Positions 12,522 to 25,071 are shown, counted from the stretch's first letter. The stretch is DNA of 64,000 nucleotides from Bryopsis sp. KO-2023 (GCA_030272585.1 BSYQ01000011.1:3162001-3226000), one strand, 5' to 3'. Numbers and translations: made by a program. The notes: generated by a model from the letters alone, not told the origin.

Positions 12522-13898
12522 TATGTATGTGAATACGAGATTACTGCCCAGAATTTTTCCAGGATTTCGAATTGCTGCAGAAAAACTGTGGGTTTTTTCC
12601 CCTTTTTTCTGCAATGCTCTCAGCAGTCCTACCCTTTGATTTCTGGTTGGATATATAATCACATGTATGCTGAAAACTTGAGGATTTCTTTTCTTTCAAC
12701 TTGTGACGAAAATTGTGGGTTTTTTTTTGAAGGACTTGTTTTGTACACAAAGCACCGAGAACAGAGGTGTAGATTTTTCTGAATTGCGTTTTTGGCGCTT
12801 GGTAATCACAGTTTGCTTGCAAATGACAGTGTTGGTGATTCAAACTGTCAAAAAGCACTGGCACTGGCTCTTCTTTTTTGCTGAAGTGCAACTTACATTA
12901 TATTACATTGCATGGATTTTGTGAATTACATGGTGTCATGCCCCGAACACCCCCCCACCCCCCCAGCATCATAGATTGCCAAGAAAAATACTTTCAAAAT
13001 AGCATCACCCCTTACAAATAAACACCATTGAGATGCAACAGAATTGCCCAAAAAGTACGAATCACTTCCCAACTCCACCTCCACACTTTCCACCTCCATA
13101 AACTATCACCTGCACCTGCAATGCTACAATGCTGTCTTGGTCTATGGATGTTAATGCCATTCTTTACCTACCCAGTCACAGGTGCACATCGTAATCCTTT
13201 TCACTGCAACTTTGGAAGTCCAGCAGTGTCATGGGTAGCATGTTCAGCATGCTTTTTTTTGTTATTTTTGAGAAACAAATTCTCTTGAGGCCACGACACT
13301 ATGACGAGTGGTAAGGGAAAAGAAATGACAGGAAAGAAGCTTTGAAGGCGCTGTGAACGATCTGCTGGAACCTTCTTTTTTCTCCTCCTCAGAATTGCCT
13401 TGTTTTGTGTTTCACCTGCCAACATGAACAAATAAATTCACACAATGAACTCCGCAGCTTCACGGTGAAACGAGTATGCTTAAAAAAATGTCCCTATTTG
13501 TTGTGGCCTTTGGTGGAAAGGGGTTTCGAGGTTGATGGTAGAGGGTCAAGAGGGTCTGATGAACTCCAAAATTTATACACTTCAATCTTGAACTCGAATT
13601 TCGATTCATCCATTCCATTTTTATCATGTTGACTCAGAATGTTATTTTAGATGAATGTCCTCCTTACACACATTGATGAAAACAACTTGATTTTCTCCCC
13701 ATTTAGAAAGGAGCTCACACTCTGACTTTCGACGTGCCATCGTCCAACGTAGCAGCAAAACTATGTGATGGCGGATCTCAGACAAGGGAGGACACCATTT
13801 GCTTTTCTTTCCCCAGCCGCCTCCTTCGCCACCGCGTCAGGTTCGTTCGTTTTGGTTTCCTTTCATCGATTTTCTTACACGCAAAAGATAATCGGGAG
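12522..13898. other. Intergenic, no gene seen
   Basis: About 1.4 kb of AT-rich sequence with T and C homopolymers (two C7 runs near 12945-12965). The open frame that begins at 13734 is only the upstream extension of the cysteine-repeat gene. No RNA gene is evident. Confidence 0.5.
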
Positions 13899-15242
13899 AT
13901 GGGGTCCACTATCGCAGGTAGCATGACGAAATCAGCTTTGGTGATCGTTGCTGCGGCGCTGTGCCTTCACAGCGCAATCGCCGTGTGCTTCCTGGCGAGA
14001 AAGGAGTGCGAAAACACCAGCGACAAGTACTTATGCGAATCGTGCTTCCAGTCCGAGTCAATCGACAGCAAGATCAAACCCCTGCTCTGTCCCGATTGCG
14101 GCAACTCCAATTCCGCTTACGATTGCGTCAGCTGCTTGAATTCGGACATCTCGGCCTGGGTGAAAGGAAAGAGCTGCCAAGTGCGTAGGTATCGGCGCGT
14201 TCTGGCGGCCGTTATGCCGATTTGATTGAATGGCTGAATGCGAGGGTGAATTCGAGTTCGGTGGTGCTTGGCGGTGCAGAGTTGCGCGAACGGGAAAGGG
14301 CCTAGTGCATGCGTGTCCTGCCTCTCTTCCGATGTCGAAGATGACCTCAAGGACGACCTTTGCATCGCTTGCTCCAACTCAACGAATCAATGGAAGTGCA
14401 ACGAGTGCCTCACTGCGTCGATGGATAAGGACGTGCGCCGCCATTCCTTTTCTAGCTAGACTACAGTCTGATTTCGCTGTGTGGAATTTGAACAGAAAAG
14501 GGAGCTCTAACGAGTGCTGGATTTCGGTGTGTCTGGATTTCAGTCGAAGTACAAGTGCCCCGCCTGCGCGAACAGCAAGAATCCTTCTTCCTGCACCTCG
14601 TGTTTGACCTCGACTCTGAACGTGGGTGTCAAAGCCGATCTCTGCTTGAAGTGCGCGGACTCCAACGACCCAGTGCGCTGTAACGAGTGCCTCGCCTCCG
14701 GGATCGACGATAAGTTCAAACCGGAATGCGTCGACTGCGCCAATTCTGCCAGCGCCGCCGCTTGCATCGGGTGTCTGACGTACGCCATCAACGAAGAATA
14801 CAAGACGAACACGTGCCTCATGTGCGCAGAAACCAACCAGCCCTGGAAATGCACCAGTTGTCTTACCCAATCCTTCGAGGATGAAATCAAGGCCAACACT
14901 TGCATCGAGTGCGCAAACGGGAACGATCCAGATTTCTGTAACACCTGCATGACGTTCTCCGGAATGGACCCTGATCAGCGAAAGACTCTCTGCACCGGAT
15001 GCGTCAACACCCCCGATCCTTGGAAATGTGGGGAGTGCATCACGTACGACATACCGAAGGAGCTCAAGTGGGTTTGCCAGGATTGTCCTTCCGCCACCGA
15101 CCCAGAGAAATGCAACATGTGCCTTACTAACGGTTTCCGAAGCCACGAGTGGAGGAAGGCGAACTGTGCCGTCGATGAGTTCAAGAGGCCTGTTGGACGA
15201 TCAAGGTTCACCCAGAAACACGCCACGAGTTCTGTTGCTTGA
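13899..15242 (+). CDS. Secreted cysteine-repeat protein
   Basis: Three exons (13899-14180, 14280-14432, 14544-15242) join in phase 0 and give about 377 residues, or 369 if the ATG at 13923 is used. Residues 9-28 form a signal peptide (MTKSALVIVAAALCLHSAIA). The rest is about nine tandem units of roughly 36 residues with the pattern CxxCxNSxxPxxCxxCLT, 10-14 polar residues, then C. Examples are CADSNDPVRCNECLAS, CAETNQPWKCTSCLT and CANGNDPDFCNTCMT. Most units have paired CxxC motifs, suited to disulphide bonding in the secretory pathway or outside the cell. No membrane anchor is visible at the C-terminus (QKHATSSVA). Introns fall between repeats in the same phase, consistent with growth by exon duplication. 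Family not recognised; an extracellular structural role is inference. Confidence 0.88.
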
Positions 15243-16186
15243 TTGACTTTTGATAAAGTTTAGTATTGAACGTAAGCTCATTTTTGTTTCCTGTGCAAAA
15301 GTAGTGCTCAGTTTTGTTTTTTTTGCTTTTTTTTCTTCATAAAATCGCACGTCGATATGGTGGTGGATCTTTTGATGAATTTTGATGTCAGTGTCTATCA
15401 GCACACTTTATCTAGACATTTTTAGATGTGTGGCAATATAAAAAAATGGGGACTTTGGGAAATGCTTGGCGTTCGGCGTTCGACTTCTTTTGTGAGAGTT
15501 CTATTTGAACGATTGGAAACCTTCTTTTGTAATTCAATTTCGAAGAATGTGGGTGTTGGGAGTTTTTTTTATGTCTAATGGTCTACTTTTGCTGAACTGG
15601 GAAATGGAAAGGGGATTTCCATTCCACAACACCAGCCAATCATCCTGGTATACCACAAATGACCAACCCACAGGGATCCACAAATGTCTTAGCAGGGACA
15701 TGGACTGAATCATGAACGTTACACTGCGATCCTGTTGCATGTAATTGTTCCTTGCCCAACCACCTTACACAAAGCATGTATGTACCCCAGTGGGGTAACC
15801 CCACATACAAAGTTAGATTTGGTAGAAGACACGTGCAACAACTCCACAAGAATATCAGGCGATCAAAATTTGGGCAGCCTCATTCCCGCCAGTTTTTCGA
15901 ATATAATAGGAAGAGTGTTCAATCAAGCACGATTCACCAATGCCATGTATGACCGTCAACAAAAAAATTAAACAATTAAAAAATATAAATAAATATAAAT
16001 GTCAGACCCCCCCCCAAAAAAAAAAAAACACTGCGGGCGTAAAATTGCACCCCACTATTCATAAAGAATAGCAACACTTTCAGCCAACAAATCCCACGGA
16101 CTCCGAAAACACTTGGGTGATGTTTCACCTGAACGTAAACCACCTGGTTTGCCTGTGTACAAACACCAGCCACCTTGACACATTTC
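15243..16186. other. Intergenic between convergent genes, no gene seen
   Basis: About 940 bases separate the 3' ends of the cysteine-repeat gene (plus) and the hydrolase gene (minus). A C9-A13 tract lies at 16007-16028. Open frames are short and not protein-like. Confidence 0.5.
16007..16028 (-). repeat. Poly(C)-poly(A) tract, complement of T-G tract
   Basis: C9 is followed by A13. On the minus strand it reads T13 G9, the same polarity as the other tracts. Confidence 0.9.
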
Positions 16187-19025
16187 CTAGGCATCCCCCT
16201 CCTTTATCGGGGTTTGCAGGGCATTGATCGTTAGATATTCCAGGGCACGTGCAGGTCCCCAGGTTTTCACCACTATGAAATTATCGCCCACAAGGACGGG
16301 GGACCGAACTACGTTCGAGGCGGATGAGGAATCGTGAGAAAACTCGATAGCATGTTCCTCGCCAGTCCATTCTTCCAATGGAGTTTCGCTTGCTTTAGAC
16401 ACCACATCGGCGCCGAATTTGACTGGGACACCCCGGGTGCTGTAGCGATCCAGAGAGCTTTTGGTCGCCACCTTCAAGGCCTCCTCAAATGCCTCAGAAT
16501 TTCGCTTGGAACAGATATCACGAAGAGTTATGGCCCCGTTATCTAAGGGGGGAAAAATGCAAAAAAAGAGCTCAGCAGTTTGAAAACCGACACAATTATC
16601 GACATGTACCAGACATCATCAGGCGGCCCTTCACATGTCAGCAAACTTACCTGTCGCCGCATCGACTGAATAAGTAGCATTTTCGGCTAATGCTAATTTC
16701 ATCCAGTACTCTGGTGAGCTTGGAGCCCCTCGCATGGAGTTTCCACGAGCCTGTCTATGAACGTAGCACACCGGGACAACCAAAGGAGGCTCGCTCCCTC
16801 CCGACTCTTGCAACAAGGGATTCGCAGCATGGAAGCTACCCAGCGTTTGCACAGCCATCGGGATGACCCTCGCGTTCATCGATTCGGGCAAGATCAGACT
16901 CTGCATCCATGCACATTCCTTCTCGGCGACAGCCTTTTCGCTGTAATCCATTAAATCTGACCTGCAGAAAACAAAAAAAGAGGGTTCATAGCGGTGGATG
17001 CGAACACCGATGGTGTAAGGGGACCTGCCATTCCAGGCAAGTTGATGAAGAAAGGTGTCGAGAAGGTAGAGCAACCCTCTGCTCTGCTGAGCAAACTTTC
17101 TTATGTAGACCAAAAGGATTTTTTTTTTGGGGGGGGGGCTTTCGAGGCATTTAATTCGAGAGTTTGCTCATCAAGGATTTTTTCCTGCCTTGCAAGTGCA
17201 CAGTACCTTTTCCATGGGGCCGAATCATCCTCAGCAGCACCCTTCTCGATCTCCTCCAGGGCAGAAGTCACGTCCGCGAGGCCAGCCGCCTCCAGATAAG
17301 GCTTGACAATCCCCATGGTGGTTCCAAACAGCCCATTTTCCAGTTCGAGCAGCGATTCTTGCTTATCTCCAGCCCCAAAATGCACGTCGACAAAAGCAGA
17401 CACCAGAGACCCAAACCTCGAGATGGCCTCCAAGGCAGAGATGTCGGAATCGATGCCCCCCCAAGCATACCTGGGTTCCCCCTCAGAAATTTGCATGTGG
17501 TTCATTCCAGGGATTATGGCCATGTTCTTTCTTGTAGCAGCCACCCTGCAACTCACACATACTCACATACTCACACTGCAACTTTTCAAAGCTGTTTTGC
17601 TCCAGAAATCTGTGGGGCTGGCGTGTCGACTGAGAAAAGATGTACAATCACCGAAGAGCCCACGTACTGTTTTCCATAAACAAGGCCAACTTTGATCGCC
17701 TCCACAAAGGATGTAGCTGCTCGAGCCCATCGCATTTGACCGTCGAGTTCACCCAGAGTTGTCAACACTGGATAAGGATACTCCAAAAGAACTCTGTCCA
17801 ATTGATTTTTCGTTCCCCATTTTTCCAATTGGATCGGAGTCCCTGACAAAATCATGGGCCCAGCCGACTTGAGCGATTCTATGGTGGCATAGCTTCCCCC
17901 TGCACTGTGACCCCCGGTGCAAACATTCAAATATCGCGTCTCGTTTCCTGACATGCAGCACAGCAAGATTAAAATAAATACGTAGAAAATATGGCAAAGG
18001 CTGAAAATATACCCCCCCCCCCCCCTTTCGAAGAACGACACCATCCTCTGTTAAACTTGACCAAATCGCACAACCTCGCAGATTAAATCCCAAAGCAGGA
18101 GAAAATAAAAAGAAAAACACAAAAAGAAAAAAGATGCAGCCCACTGAAAATATGGGGAAAGGCTGAAAAACAAGAATGAGAAAAATTGAGAAGCTTTCCA
18201 ACCTGAGCTGTTTTTTGACGCCTTGAACCCTCTGGCTTCCATCCGAGGTACCAACCCATCCACTGTTAGACCATTATCATGTCGGAACGCTTCGACCTTT
18301 TTTATCTTTTCTTCTCTTGGAATGGATGGATCCGTAGATAAATGATTTTCCCAGTCCATTTCCACCAGGCAGACCCAGAACTGCACCTTCCCTTTCAACT
18401 TTTCCTGTTTCGGACAAGGCTCTCTCATGTAAAGATTTTTGCACCGACTTTCCCCAAAAAATGGACCTTGAAAATACGTTTTTCAGCTGGTTTTGTTTTT
18501 TCGAATTTATTACACCCAGGCTGAAAGTCGCATGCAGCCCGTCCAGATCCAACAATAAAAATAACCGGTCTGACATAAAATCACCAACCTGTGCATCCTT
18601 AGCAAATGTAGTATAATCCAAACCATTCACAAACGCTCCAGGATACCAAATCAGGGCCGCATGTGGAATTTCATCATTTTCCGTTGAAGGGGGGTCTGAC
18701 CAGAGCGAAAAGCAAGAATCCTTTTTCTGTAAAAATAAAGTGCTGACAAATTTCCAAGGACGCGACTCTAAAACAAAGGTGGAGAGCTTGAATGTTTGAA
18801 AAATCACCCACTTATTAATTGAGGTTTGATGAACCATCAAACCTCAATTTCTGAACAAACTGAAATTTTCAAGAAATGCTGAATGTGATACTGAGTGCAT
18901 TCAAGAATCGTAGGGGTAGGTGGGTAGGTGCGTCTGACTGGTTGGATTTCCCAAATGGGCGTTAAAACGACCAGAAACGCGGATGTTTTCCTACTGGACT
19001 CACCAAGAATCGTGTGCGTGCCCAT
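16187..19025 (-). CDS. Alpha/beta hydrolase with long C-terminal extension
   Basis: Seven exons (19025-19004, 18767-18589, 18404-18203, 17947-17691, 17526-17207, 16961-16651, 16542-16187) join in phase to about 548 residues. The N-terminal half is an alpha/beta hydrolase. HAALIWYPGAFVNGLDY forms the first core strands and oxyanion-side loop. GGHSAGG is the nucleophile elbow with Ser near residue 148. Asp near 203 (LTTLGELDGQ) and His near 230 (IIPGMNHMQ) complete a plausible triad. The layout resembles chlorophyllase or dienelactone-hydrolase-like lipases; the substrate cannot be read from sequence. The second half (about residues 290-548) contains no motif I know and may be a lid or a separate domain. 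No clear signal peptide: the protein starts MGTHTILESRPWKF. Exon 3 could instead begin at 18386; exon 4/5 splice sites are the weakest. Confidence 0.82.
17119..17138 (+). repeat. Poly(T)-poly(G) tract, T10 G10
   Basis: Lies in the fifth intron of the minus-strand hydrolase gene, so the transcript would read C10 A10. It shows that tract polarity is not tied to transcription direction. Confidence 0.9.
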
Positions 19026-20034
19026 AGCCTCCAACGCCAAAGAAAAGGGTAAAATGAATTGACAAAACGCTTTTATGAATTGGTGCTGTCTTCCACCTTT
19101 CCGAACAAAGCCTTACAATCAATACCGACCCAAGGAACAAAATAAAACAAAAAGAGTAACAAGAAAACTCATCCTCAGTCCGAAGCAGTTAAAATGGTTC
19201 GTAACGATGGACGAGTTGGGTGCTCGTTTCGCGCCGCAACTCCTCCATCGCGCGGAACCTTACTTTCTGTGAGTGTGAAACCAGGGAGTCCAACTAGATT
19301 GAACCAGCAAGCAAAAAATCAGTGGGGCTATGTTCCCTTCAAATACTTTGCGCCGCGTCTCGACGCTGACTCACTTTCACGACGTCGCAAGCAATGCACG
19401 CCAGCAGGAAGCGACGAACAGATTTGTTGGGTGGTTCCTGTTTTTCCCCAGAAGATTTAGCGTGCATGTATGTGGTTGTGAGTCGGTCTCACTCGATCGA
19501 CTAATATATTTCACCAGTCTGGATGGAGTGTGCGAATTTCTTGTTCCCAAGGCAAACTCACCAAGCTCCCCAACCAGCTGAAGGTAAATCAGGGCAAAAG
19601 CCCAGCAACAGCCAGCCAGCACCCATCAGGCAATGAAAACAATAAAAGCGACCAACAAAAACTAACAGAGGTGCAAGCCTGTACGGCACACAATAATATC
19701 AACTCACAAACGATGACGGACACTTGCTGAACGAAAAAACCCGGCGCCCCTTGCACCGTTTATTCTCCCATCTTGACGCGTCGAAGGATTCGAACCCCCC
19801 CACTCAACGTGGATACTGCGCACGCGAGTGGATACCATGTTTGCATGTCAAGGTCGCGAGGACGGGCTGAGCGATTCTTCACAAATATCGTCTTGTCGTG
19901 GCATAGACCGAGGTATTGTGGAATTGGATTACGTGACGGTTTGCCAAGCTTTCTTTTTCCCAGATTTCCTCAAGCCCCGGGTCTGCTTTCGCCCATTCTG
20001 AGCGCGATCTATGAAATACCTGAGTTCGTGAACG
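19026..20034. promoter_or_regulatory. Divergent intergenic region
   Basis: About 1 kb separates the start codons of the hydrolase (minus) and F-box/WD40 (plus) genes. A plus-strand open frame at 19773-20105 is not protein-like. The minus strand near 19800 carries an exact tRNA B-box-like sequence (GGTTCGAATCC), but no cloverleaf forms around it. Confidence 0.4.
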
Positions 20035-21171
20035 ATGGCTTCTACTTCGGGAAGAAATTCGCTGGAAACCATGGGATTGGGTGCCAAGCACGGAAAGGTC
20101 TATGATTTCCCCGATCAAATCGTGTTCAAAGTGTTGTCGTTTCTCGACGGTTGCGAAGTGGGGCGTCTCGCGTCCGTTTGCAAACAGTGGGCTGAAGTGT
20201 GTCGAAAAGATGGTCGGTTGTGGAAAGGCTTGGTCGAGCAAGATTTCGGTGGGGTCGAAAACTCGATCACTTCGTGGAGGGACGTATATGTCGACGAATC
20301 GAACTGGGTTCGGAGGGAATTCGATCGGCGAGCGCTTACGGGACATTATGGAGACGTCAAGTGCGTGCAGTTCGATGACGAGAAAATCGTCAGCGGGTCT
20401 GACGACGGCACGATCAGATTCTGGGACATGGAGAGCGGCAAATGTACAATGATGTTCAATCCATTGGCTGGATGCGTTTTTTCCCTGAAATTCAAGGATG
20501 GAAATGTATATTCGTCGGGGAGCCGCCCCACGATCAGCGTACATGAGGAGAAGAGTGGACAATCTAAGCAAACCCTCTCTGGGCACACAGATTGGGTGAA
20601 TTGCTTGGATGTGGATGAGGACAGACTGGTCAGTGGTTCCAACGACGGGTTGATCAAAATCTGGGATTTGAATGCAGTGAAGGCGGCGGCCACTTTGACT
20701 GGTCATAAGCAATGGGTGAGGTGCATCCAGGCGGAGGGCAATCGGGTGGTGTCCGGCTCCAGCGACGAAACAGTGAAACTGTGGGATGTCAGGACCGGGG
20801 ATGCAGTTTTAACTTTGGAGGGCCACAAGGCTTGCGTCACCAGCTTGCAGTTCGATAGGAACAAAATCATCAGCACGTCGGGGTATACCAACATGAAAGC
20901 TTGGGACGTACGAACTGGAGAGTGTTTTCACACGTTCCAAACTTCGCCGTCGTTGTGTGTGAGGTTCGATGGATCAAAGTTGGTGTGCGGCCGCCACTTG
21001 AACGGATTCATTCTGATTTTCGATATGAACTCGTTGAAGTGGAAGAGGTCCCTGCAGGGTCCTCACTATCTGTGCAGCTGGTGCCTCGAGTTCAGCAAAA
21101 AACGGATCGTGTGTGGGGCAGGCAGCGATGTGGAAGTGTGGACCCTCAACGAAAGCAAACGGGTGGTGTGA
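20035..21171 (+). CDS. F-box / WD40-repeat protein
   Basis: An uninterrupted 378-codon frame ends in TGA. An F-box lies at about residues 24-65 (FPDQIVFKVLSFLDGCEVG, then ASVCKQWAEVC and GRLWKGL). About seven WD40 blades follow from residue 101 to the end, with typical GH...WD or GD...WD spacing (GSDDGTIRFWDMESG, GSNDGLIKIWDL, GSSDETVKLWDVRTG). This is the layout of FBXW7/Cdc4-type substrate receptors: the F-box binds Skp1 in an SCF ubiquitin ligase and the propeller recruits the target. The target cannot be predicted here. The start codon chosen is the first ATG; a second, in MGLGAKHG, lies 12 codons on. No intron. Confidence 0.92.
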   Translation: MASTSGRNSLETMGLGAKHGKVYDFPDQIVFKVLSFLDGCEVGRLASVCKQWAEVCRKDGRLWKGLVEQDFGGVENSITSWRDVYVDESNWVRREFDRRALTGHYGDVKCVQFDDEKIVSGSDDGTIRFWDMESGKCTMMFNPLAGCVFSLKFKDGNVYSSGSRPTISVHEEKSGQSKQTLSGHTDWVNCLDVDEDRLVSGSNDGLIKIWDLNAVKAAATLTGHKQWVRCIQAEGNRVVSGSSDETVKLWDVRTGDAVLTLEGHKACVTSLQFDRNKIISTSGYTNMKAWDVRTGECFHTFQTSPSLCVRFDGSKLVCGRHLNGFILIFDMNSLKWKRSLQGPHYLCSWCLEFSKKRIVCGAGSDVEVWTLNESKRVV

Positions 21172-21875
21172 ACTGAGGTTAGCTGCACTTGGATTGACTG
21201 GGAATTCAATCCAATAATTACCTCTTGATCAGGGGAGGTGGCCTCGGTGGCATGTTTTTTTAGGGGGATGTTGAACTGATCAGTATGGCAAGTTGTGCTG
21301 CTGTTTGTGGCTAATTTTTCTTTCGGGCAATGTTCCACTGGTGGTCTGGGGTCATGTTTCCCTTGCAAGTTGGGGCCTACTATTCGGCATTTTTAGAGGA
21401 ATATCTAGTGGGGGATATCCACGTAGCTCTGTATTTCTTTTTTTTATTTTCCCTTTTTTTCCCGGGGGGGGCGGGTCGACTCTTTTTGTTTGTGCCTAAT
21501 TTTCTGGACATTGATTTTGGATGAAATAGTGGACCATCCACACTCGTTGCTGTGATGGCGTTGTGTGCAGATCATGTTATATCAAAGGCTTTGATTCAAA
21601 GCTGCAAGTTCAGGCTGTAATTAGCAATCAGTCATTGCAACCCACACCAAAACGAGACTTTAACAAACAAACAAACGAACATGAGGCCCTCACAGTCCAG
21701 ACGTTGAAAGAAAGGGAGAAAGCTCGAACATGATCATCCACCCTCACGACAGAACCTAACCTAACAAGGTTATAACCTAACGTAACATAACATAACATGA
21801 CCCAATCTTGGCCTGAAGGAACGAAAGGACGTTTCTCCTTCCAAGTCCACTCTGTGTTCAGCATCGTCGTAAGCC
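21172..21875. other. Intergenic, with AACCTAAC/ATAAC-rich patch
   Basis: About 700 bases with T/C/G homopolymers near 21438-21472. At 21753-21800 there is a degenerate run of CCTAAC, ATAAC and CATAA units. No gene seen. Confidence 0.5.
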
Positions 21876-22430
21876 TTGAAAATGGCCACTTCTGGGGGTG
21901 TTGCAAATGACAAGATCGGGGGAGTCCTGCCACTTGTCCCAGTCGGGCACCAGATGTGGGCCGACGCGATAGGAGCATCATCAGATCACTTCCCAATGTA
22001 TACCGTAATCGATGGCCCCACGACGTTTCCCGCCTACATAATGCCTCGCCTCCAATCCTGTTGTCAAAATCTAGCGGTTGCGCAAACGCACTGTTCAGTT
22101 TCGCACACCAGCCGTTTGACTAGAACATCGACGACTGTTTTTTAACCTTGCAATATGCGGATCGCGTGTGCACAGGGAAGTCGTCCGCCGACGTTTTTGG
22201 CGATATATGTTTTCGCAATAGCGATCACAATCGCACGAGACGTATCTGCGGCCCCTTGTCCGGTGAGTCCTCCATGATTGAATGTGCCCTATTGGTGAGA
22301 ACGACGAATTTCGACCATCCTGTTTTCTGCTGCGTTTGGTTGGCCTTCTATGATTCGATACTGGCGCCCTGATGTTGATGTCCGAGCCGTGCGCTTCACG
22401 AGAGTGCTGATAACGCTCGCTGTTCCCCAG

Positions 22431-25071
22431 TTTGCATTTCCCAGTTCAAACGCGGACTCTTCTTTTTGGACCACGAACGCTGGCGCCCCTGTTTTCAACA
22501 ACGATGAATCGCTTACCGTCGGACCTCGAGGCCCCGTCGTTCTGGAGGACTACCATCTCGTCGAGAAGCTGGCGCAATTCGACAGGGAGCGCATCCCAGA
22601 GCGAGTTGTGCACGCCGTCGGCGCCACCGCCAAGGGCTACTTCGAGGTACACCTCCAATATCGACATTCATTCAAACTCTGCACTATCCCCTGTTTTTAA
22701 ACACTCGTTGCACCTACCCGAGCTCCTCAAACGATTCTCATCCTCACGACTGGGTGTGAGCGCGGCGCATTTTTGCCTCAGGTCACTGATGATGTCACGG
22801 ATCTTACGTTCGCGGACTTCCTGAGTTCTGTGGGCAAGAAGACGGACGTGCTCGTCAGGTTTTCGACCGTCATTCCGTCTCGAGGTCAGTCTCAGACGAT
22901 CCGTGACCCTCGTGGGTTCGCCGTCAAGTTCTACACCAACGAGGGCAACTACGATTTGGTCGGAAACAACATGCCGGTGAGCCGCTGCTGGATGTATTTG
23001 AATGGAGAGAACCTACAACAGAAAAATGAGAATCTCATATCGAAATATCTTGGTTTGATTCTGACGGTTCGCTTTTTTTGTCGGGTTGGCTTGCAGGTGT
23101 TTTTCATTCGTGACGGAATCAAGTTTCCAGATATGGTGCACTCTTTCAAGCCCAATCCAAGGACGAATCTTGTTGAGGTAGGCAGCGATCATTTCCACAC
23201 GACAGTGGCATTGCAAGATTCTTTTCAATTTTTTTTTGAGATTATGATCGGCTGGCTAAAATGGAAGATTAACTTTCGTTCGTGGTTTGGTTTTCCTCCT
23301 CCCAGAATTGGAGGTTTGTGGACTTCTTTTCTCATCATCCGGAAAGCTTGCACATGGTGAGTTTATTTTAAAAAAATGGCAATTGGTTTCTACAGAACTT
23401 TGAATAAACTGATCAACAGCTCTGTATAAATTATCCTGTATTTGAGACTTCTGCATTACTGTATTGTTGCTTATGTCCAAAAGCTCTCTTCGTTTCTTTG
23501 ATCCTGGAATCCCACAGTCAGACTCAGTGGCTGCATGCTTTTTTTAGTCTGATCAATTGGACCAATTGTGAATGAAATGTTTGTTTTGTAGTTTGCCCAT
23601 GTCTTTGATGACATTGGCATCCCCAAAGATTTCCGCCACATGGATGGATTCGGGGTGCACACGTTCAAATGGCTGACCAGGGATGGCAAGGAAACCTTCA
23701 TCAAATACCACTGGAAATCGAAGCAAGGTGATCACAAAACTCCTGAACGCTAGCACCCTCAAAAAAACAACGCTCCACTCCATGCACAGAAACGGATGCT
23801 GAATTCTTGCTGGACCTCTTTGCAACACAGCAGTTCTCTGAACATTGTGGGCGTGTGTCCAGGTGTCGAGTCCTTGATGGATGATGAAGCTGAGGCGATC
23901 GGCGGGGCCGACAACGTGCACGCCACCGCCGACTTGGTCAAGAGCATCGACGCCGGTGATTTCCCCGAATGGACTCTGTTCGTCCAAACGATGGATCCCG
24001 CCAAAGCTTCGTACTTAGATTTCGACCCCCTGGACGTTACCAAAACGTGGCCGGAAAGCGAGTTCCCCCTGCGACGAGTGGGCAGGATGGTGCTCAACAA
24101 AAACATCGACAACTTTTTTAACGAAAACGAGCAGGCGGCTTTCAGCCCTGCTCTGGTTGTACCTGGAATCACCTACTCTGAAGACAAGCTCCTTCAGTCG
24201 AGGATCTTTTCGTACTCCGATACTCAGAGATATCGAGTTGGACCCAATTATTTGACGCTGCCAGTGAACGCTCCGAAGGCAATGCACCACAACAACCATC
24301 ACGATGGCCCGATGAATTTTGTCCAGAGGGACGGAGAAATCAATTATTTCCCATCGAGGTACTCACTTTTCCACGACATCTCCCCCGCAAGAAAGGATGT
24401 ATGTCCGACCATGTGAATATCCCGAAAGAAAGGATATATGTCCGAACATGTGAATATCCTTGCGTTGTTTTATGGGGGTGGCATATTGTGGAAAAAAACG
24501 GATGTTCGTTTTCATTTTTTTAGCTTAACTTCAAAACCCCCCAGACTGTTTTCCTTGTTCAATTTCACGTGCCATCTTCAACATGCAATTGCGTGTGTGT
24601 ATACAGGTTTGATCCAGCTGTGAACGCAGAGAAGTATCCATTGTCAAGGGAGTCTGTGTGTGGCATTCGCCAGAAGACCAGGATTCCAAAAGAGAACAAT
24701 TTTGCACAGCCTGGCGAGCTGTACCGCAGCTGGAACCCCGAACGGAGGGAAAGATTTGCTATGAGGATCGCCGATAACTTCCTGCTCCAGCCCAGAGTCA
24801 CCCCTGAACTGCAACGGTAAAGAAATCCCATCCTTTTGTTTAGAAAACACGACTGTTGAGCATGAAAACTCGTATTGAAATGAGGAAATGGAACAGATGT
24901 AGCGTAGTCAGACATTTGATTATTAAGTTTGCATGAAAGTTTATTTTGGGTGGGTTTGGCAGGATCTGGATTGATTTCTGGAGCCAAGCTGATGAAGAGC
25001 TGGGGGCAAAACTGAAGGAAAAAGTGAACGCTGTTGCTGGTGGTGAAACGGTGGTGCTCAATTCTCCATAA
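22431..25071 (+). CDS. CAT: Catalase (haem, clade of typical eukaryotic small-subunit enzymes)
   Basis: Eight exons (22431-22646, 22782-22976, 23097-23177, 23306-23356, 23592-23727, 23863-24358, 24607-24816, 24963-25071) join in exact phase and end in TAA. They cover the full catalase fold. The active-site signature is [13 protein letters not shown], with the catalytic His. The essential Asn lies in [14 protein letters not shown], and the haem-ligand motif [12 protein letters not shown] carries the proximal Tyr. [11 protein letters not shown] is also present. The enzyme splits hydrogen peroxide to water and oxygen, usually in peroxisomes; the C-terminus (VVLNSP) is not a classical PTS1. The first coding exon is unsettled. 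ATG at 22274 with a GTGAGA donor gives an in-phase start (MIECALL), and another possible exon opens at 21882 (MATSGGVANDKIGG). Confidence 0.96.

Noticed and set aside
14379..15146. 255-codon minus-strand open frame
   Set aside because: Antisense shadow of the cysteine-repeat exon, whose forward frame has signal peptide, repeats and splice sites.
19740..19860. tRNA-like sequence on the minus strand (B-box GGTTCGAATCC, possible T-arm)
   Set aside because: No complementary acceptor strand or anticodon arm at the right distance; the hairpin that forms (CCACT...AGTGG) does not fit a cloverleaf.
19879..20712. 277-codon minus-strand open frame
   Set aside because: Antisense shadow of the F-box/WD40 gene.
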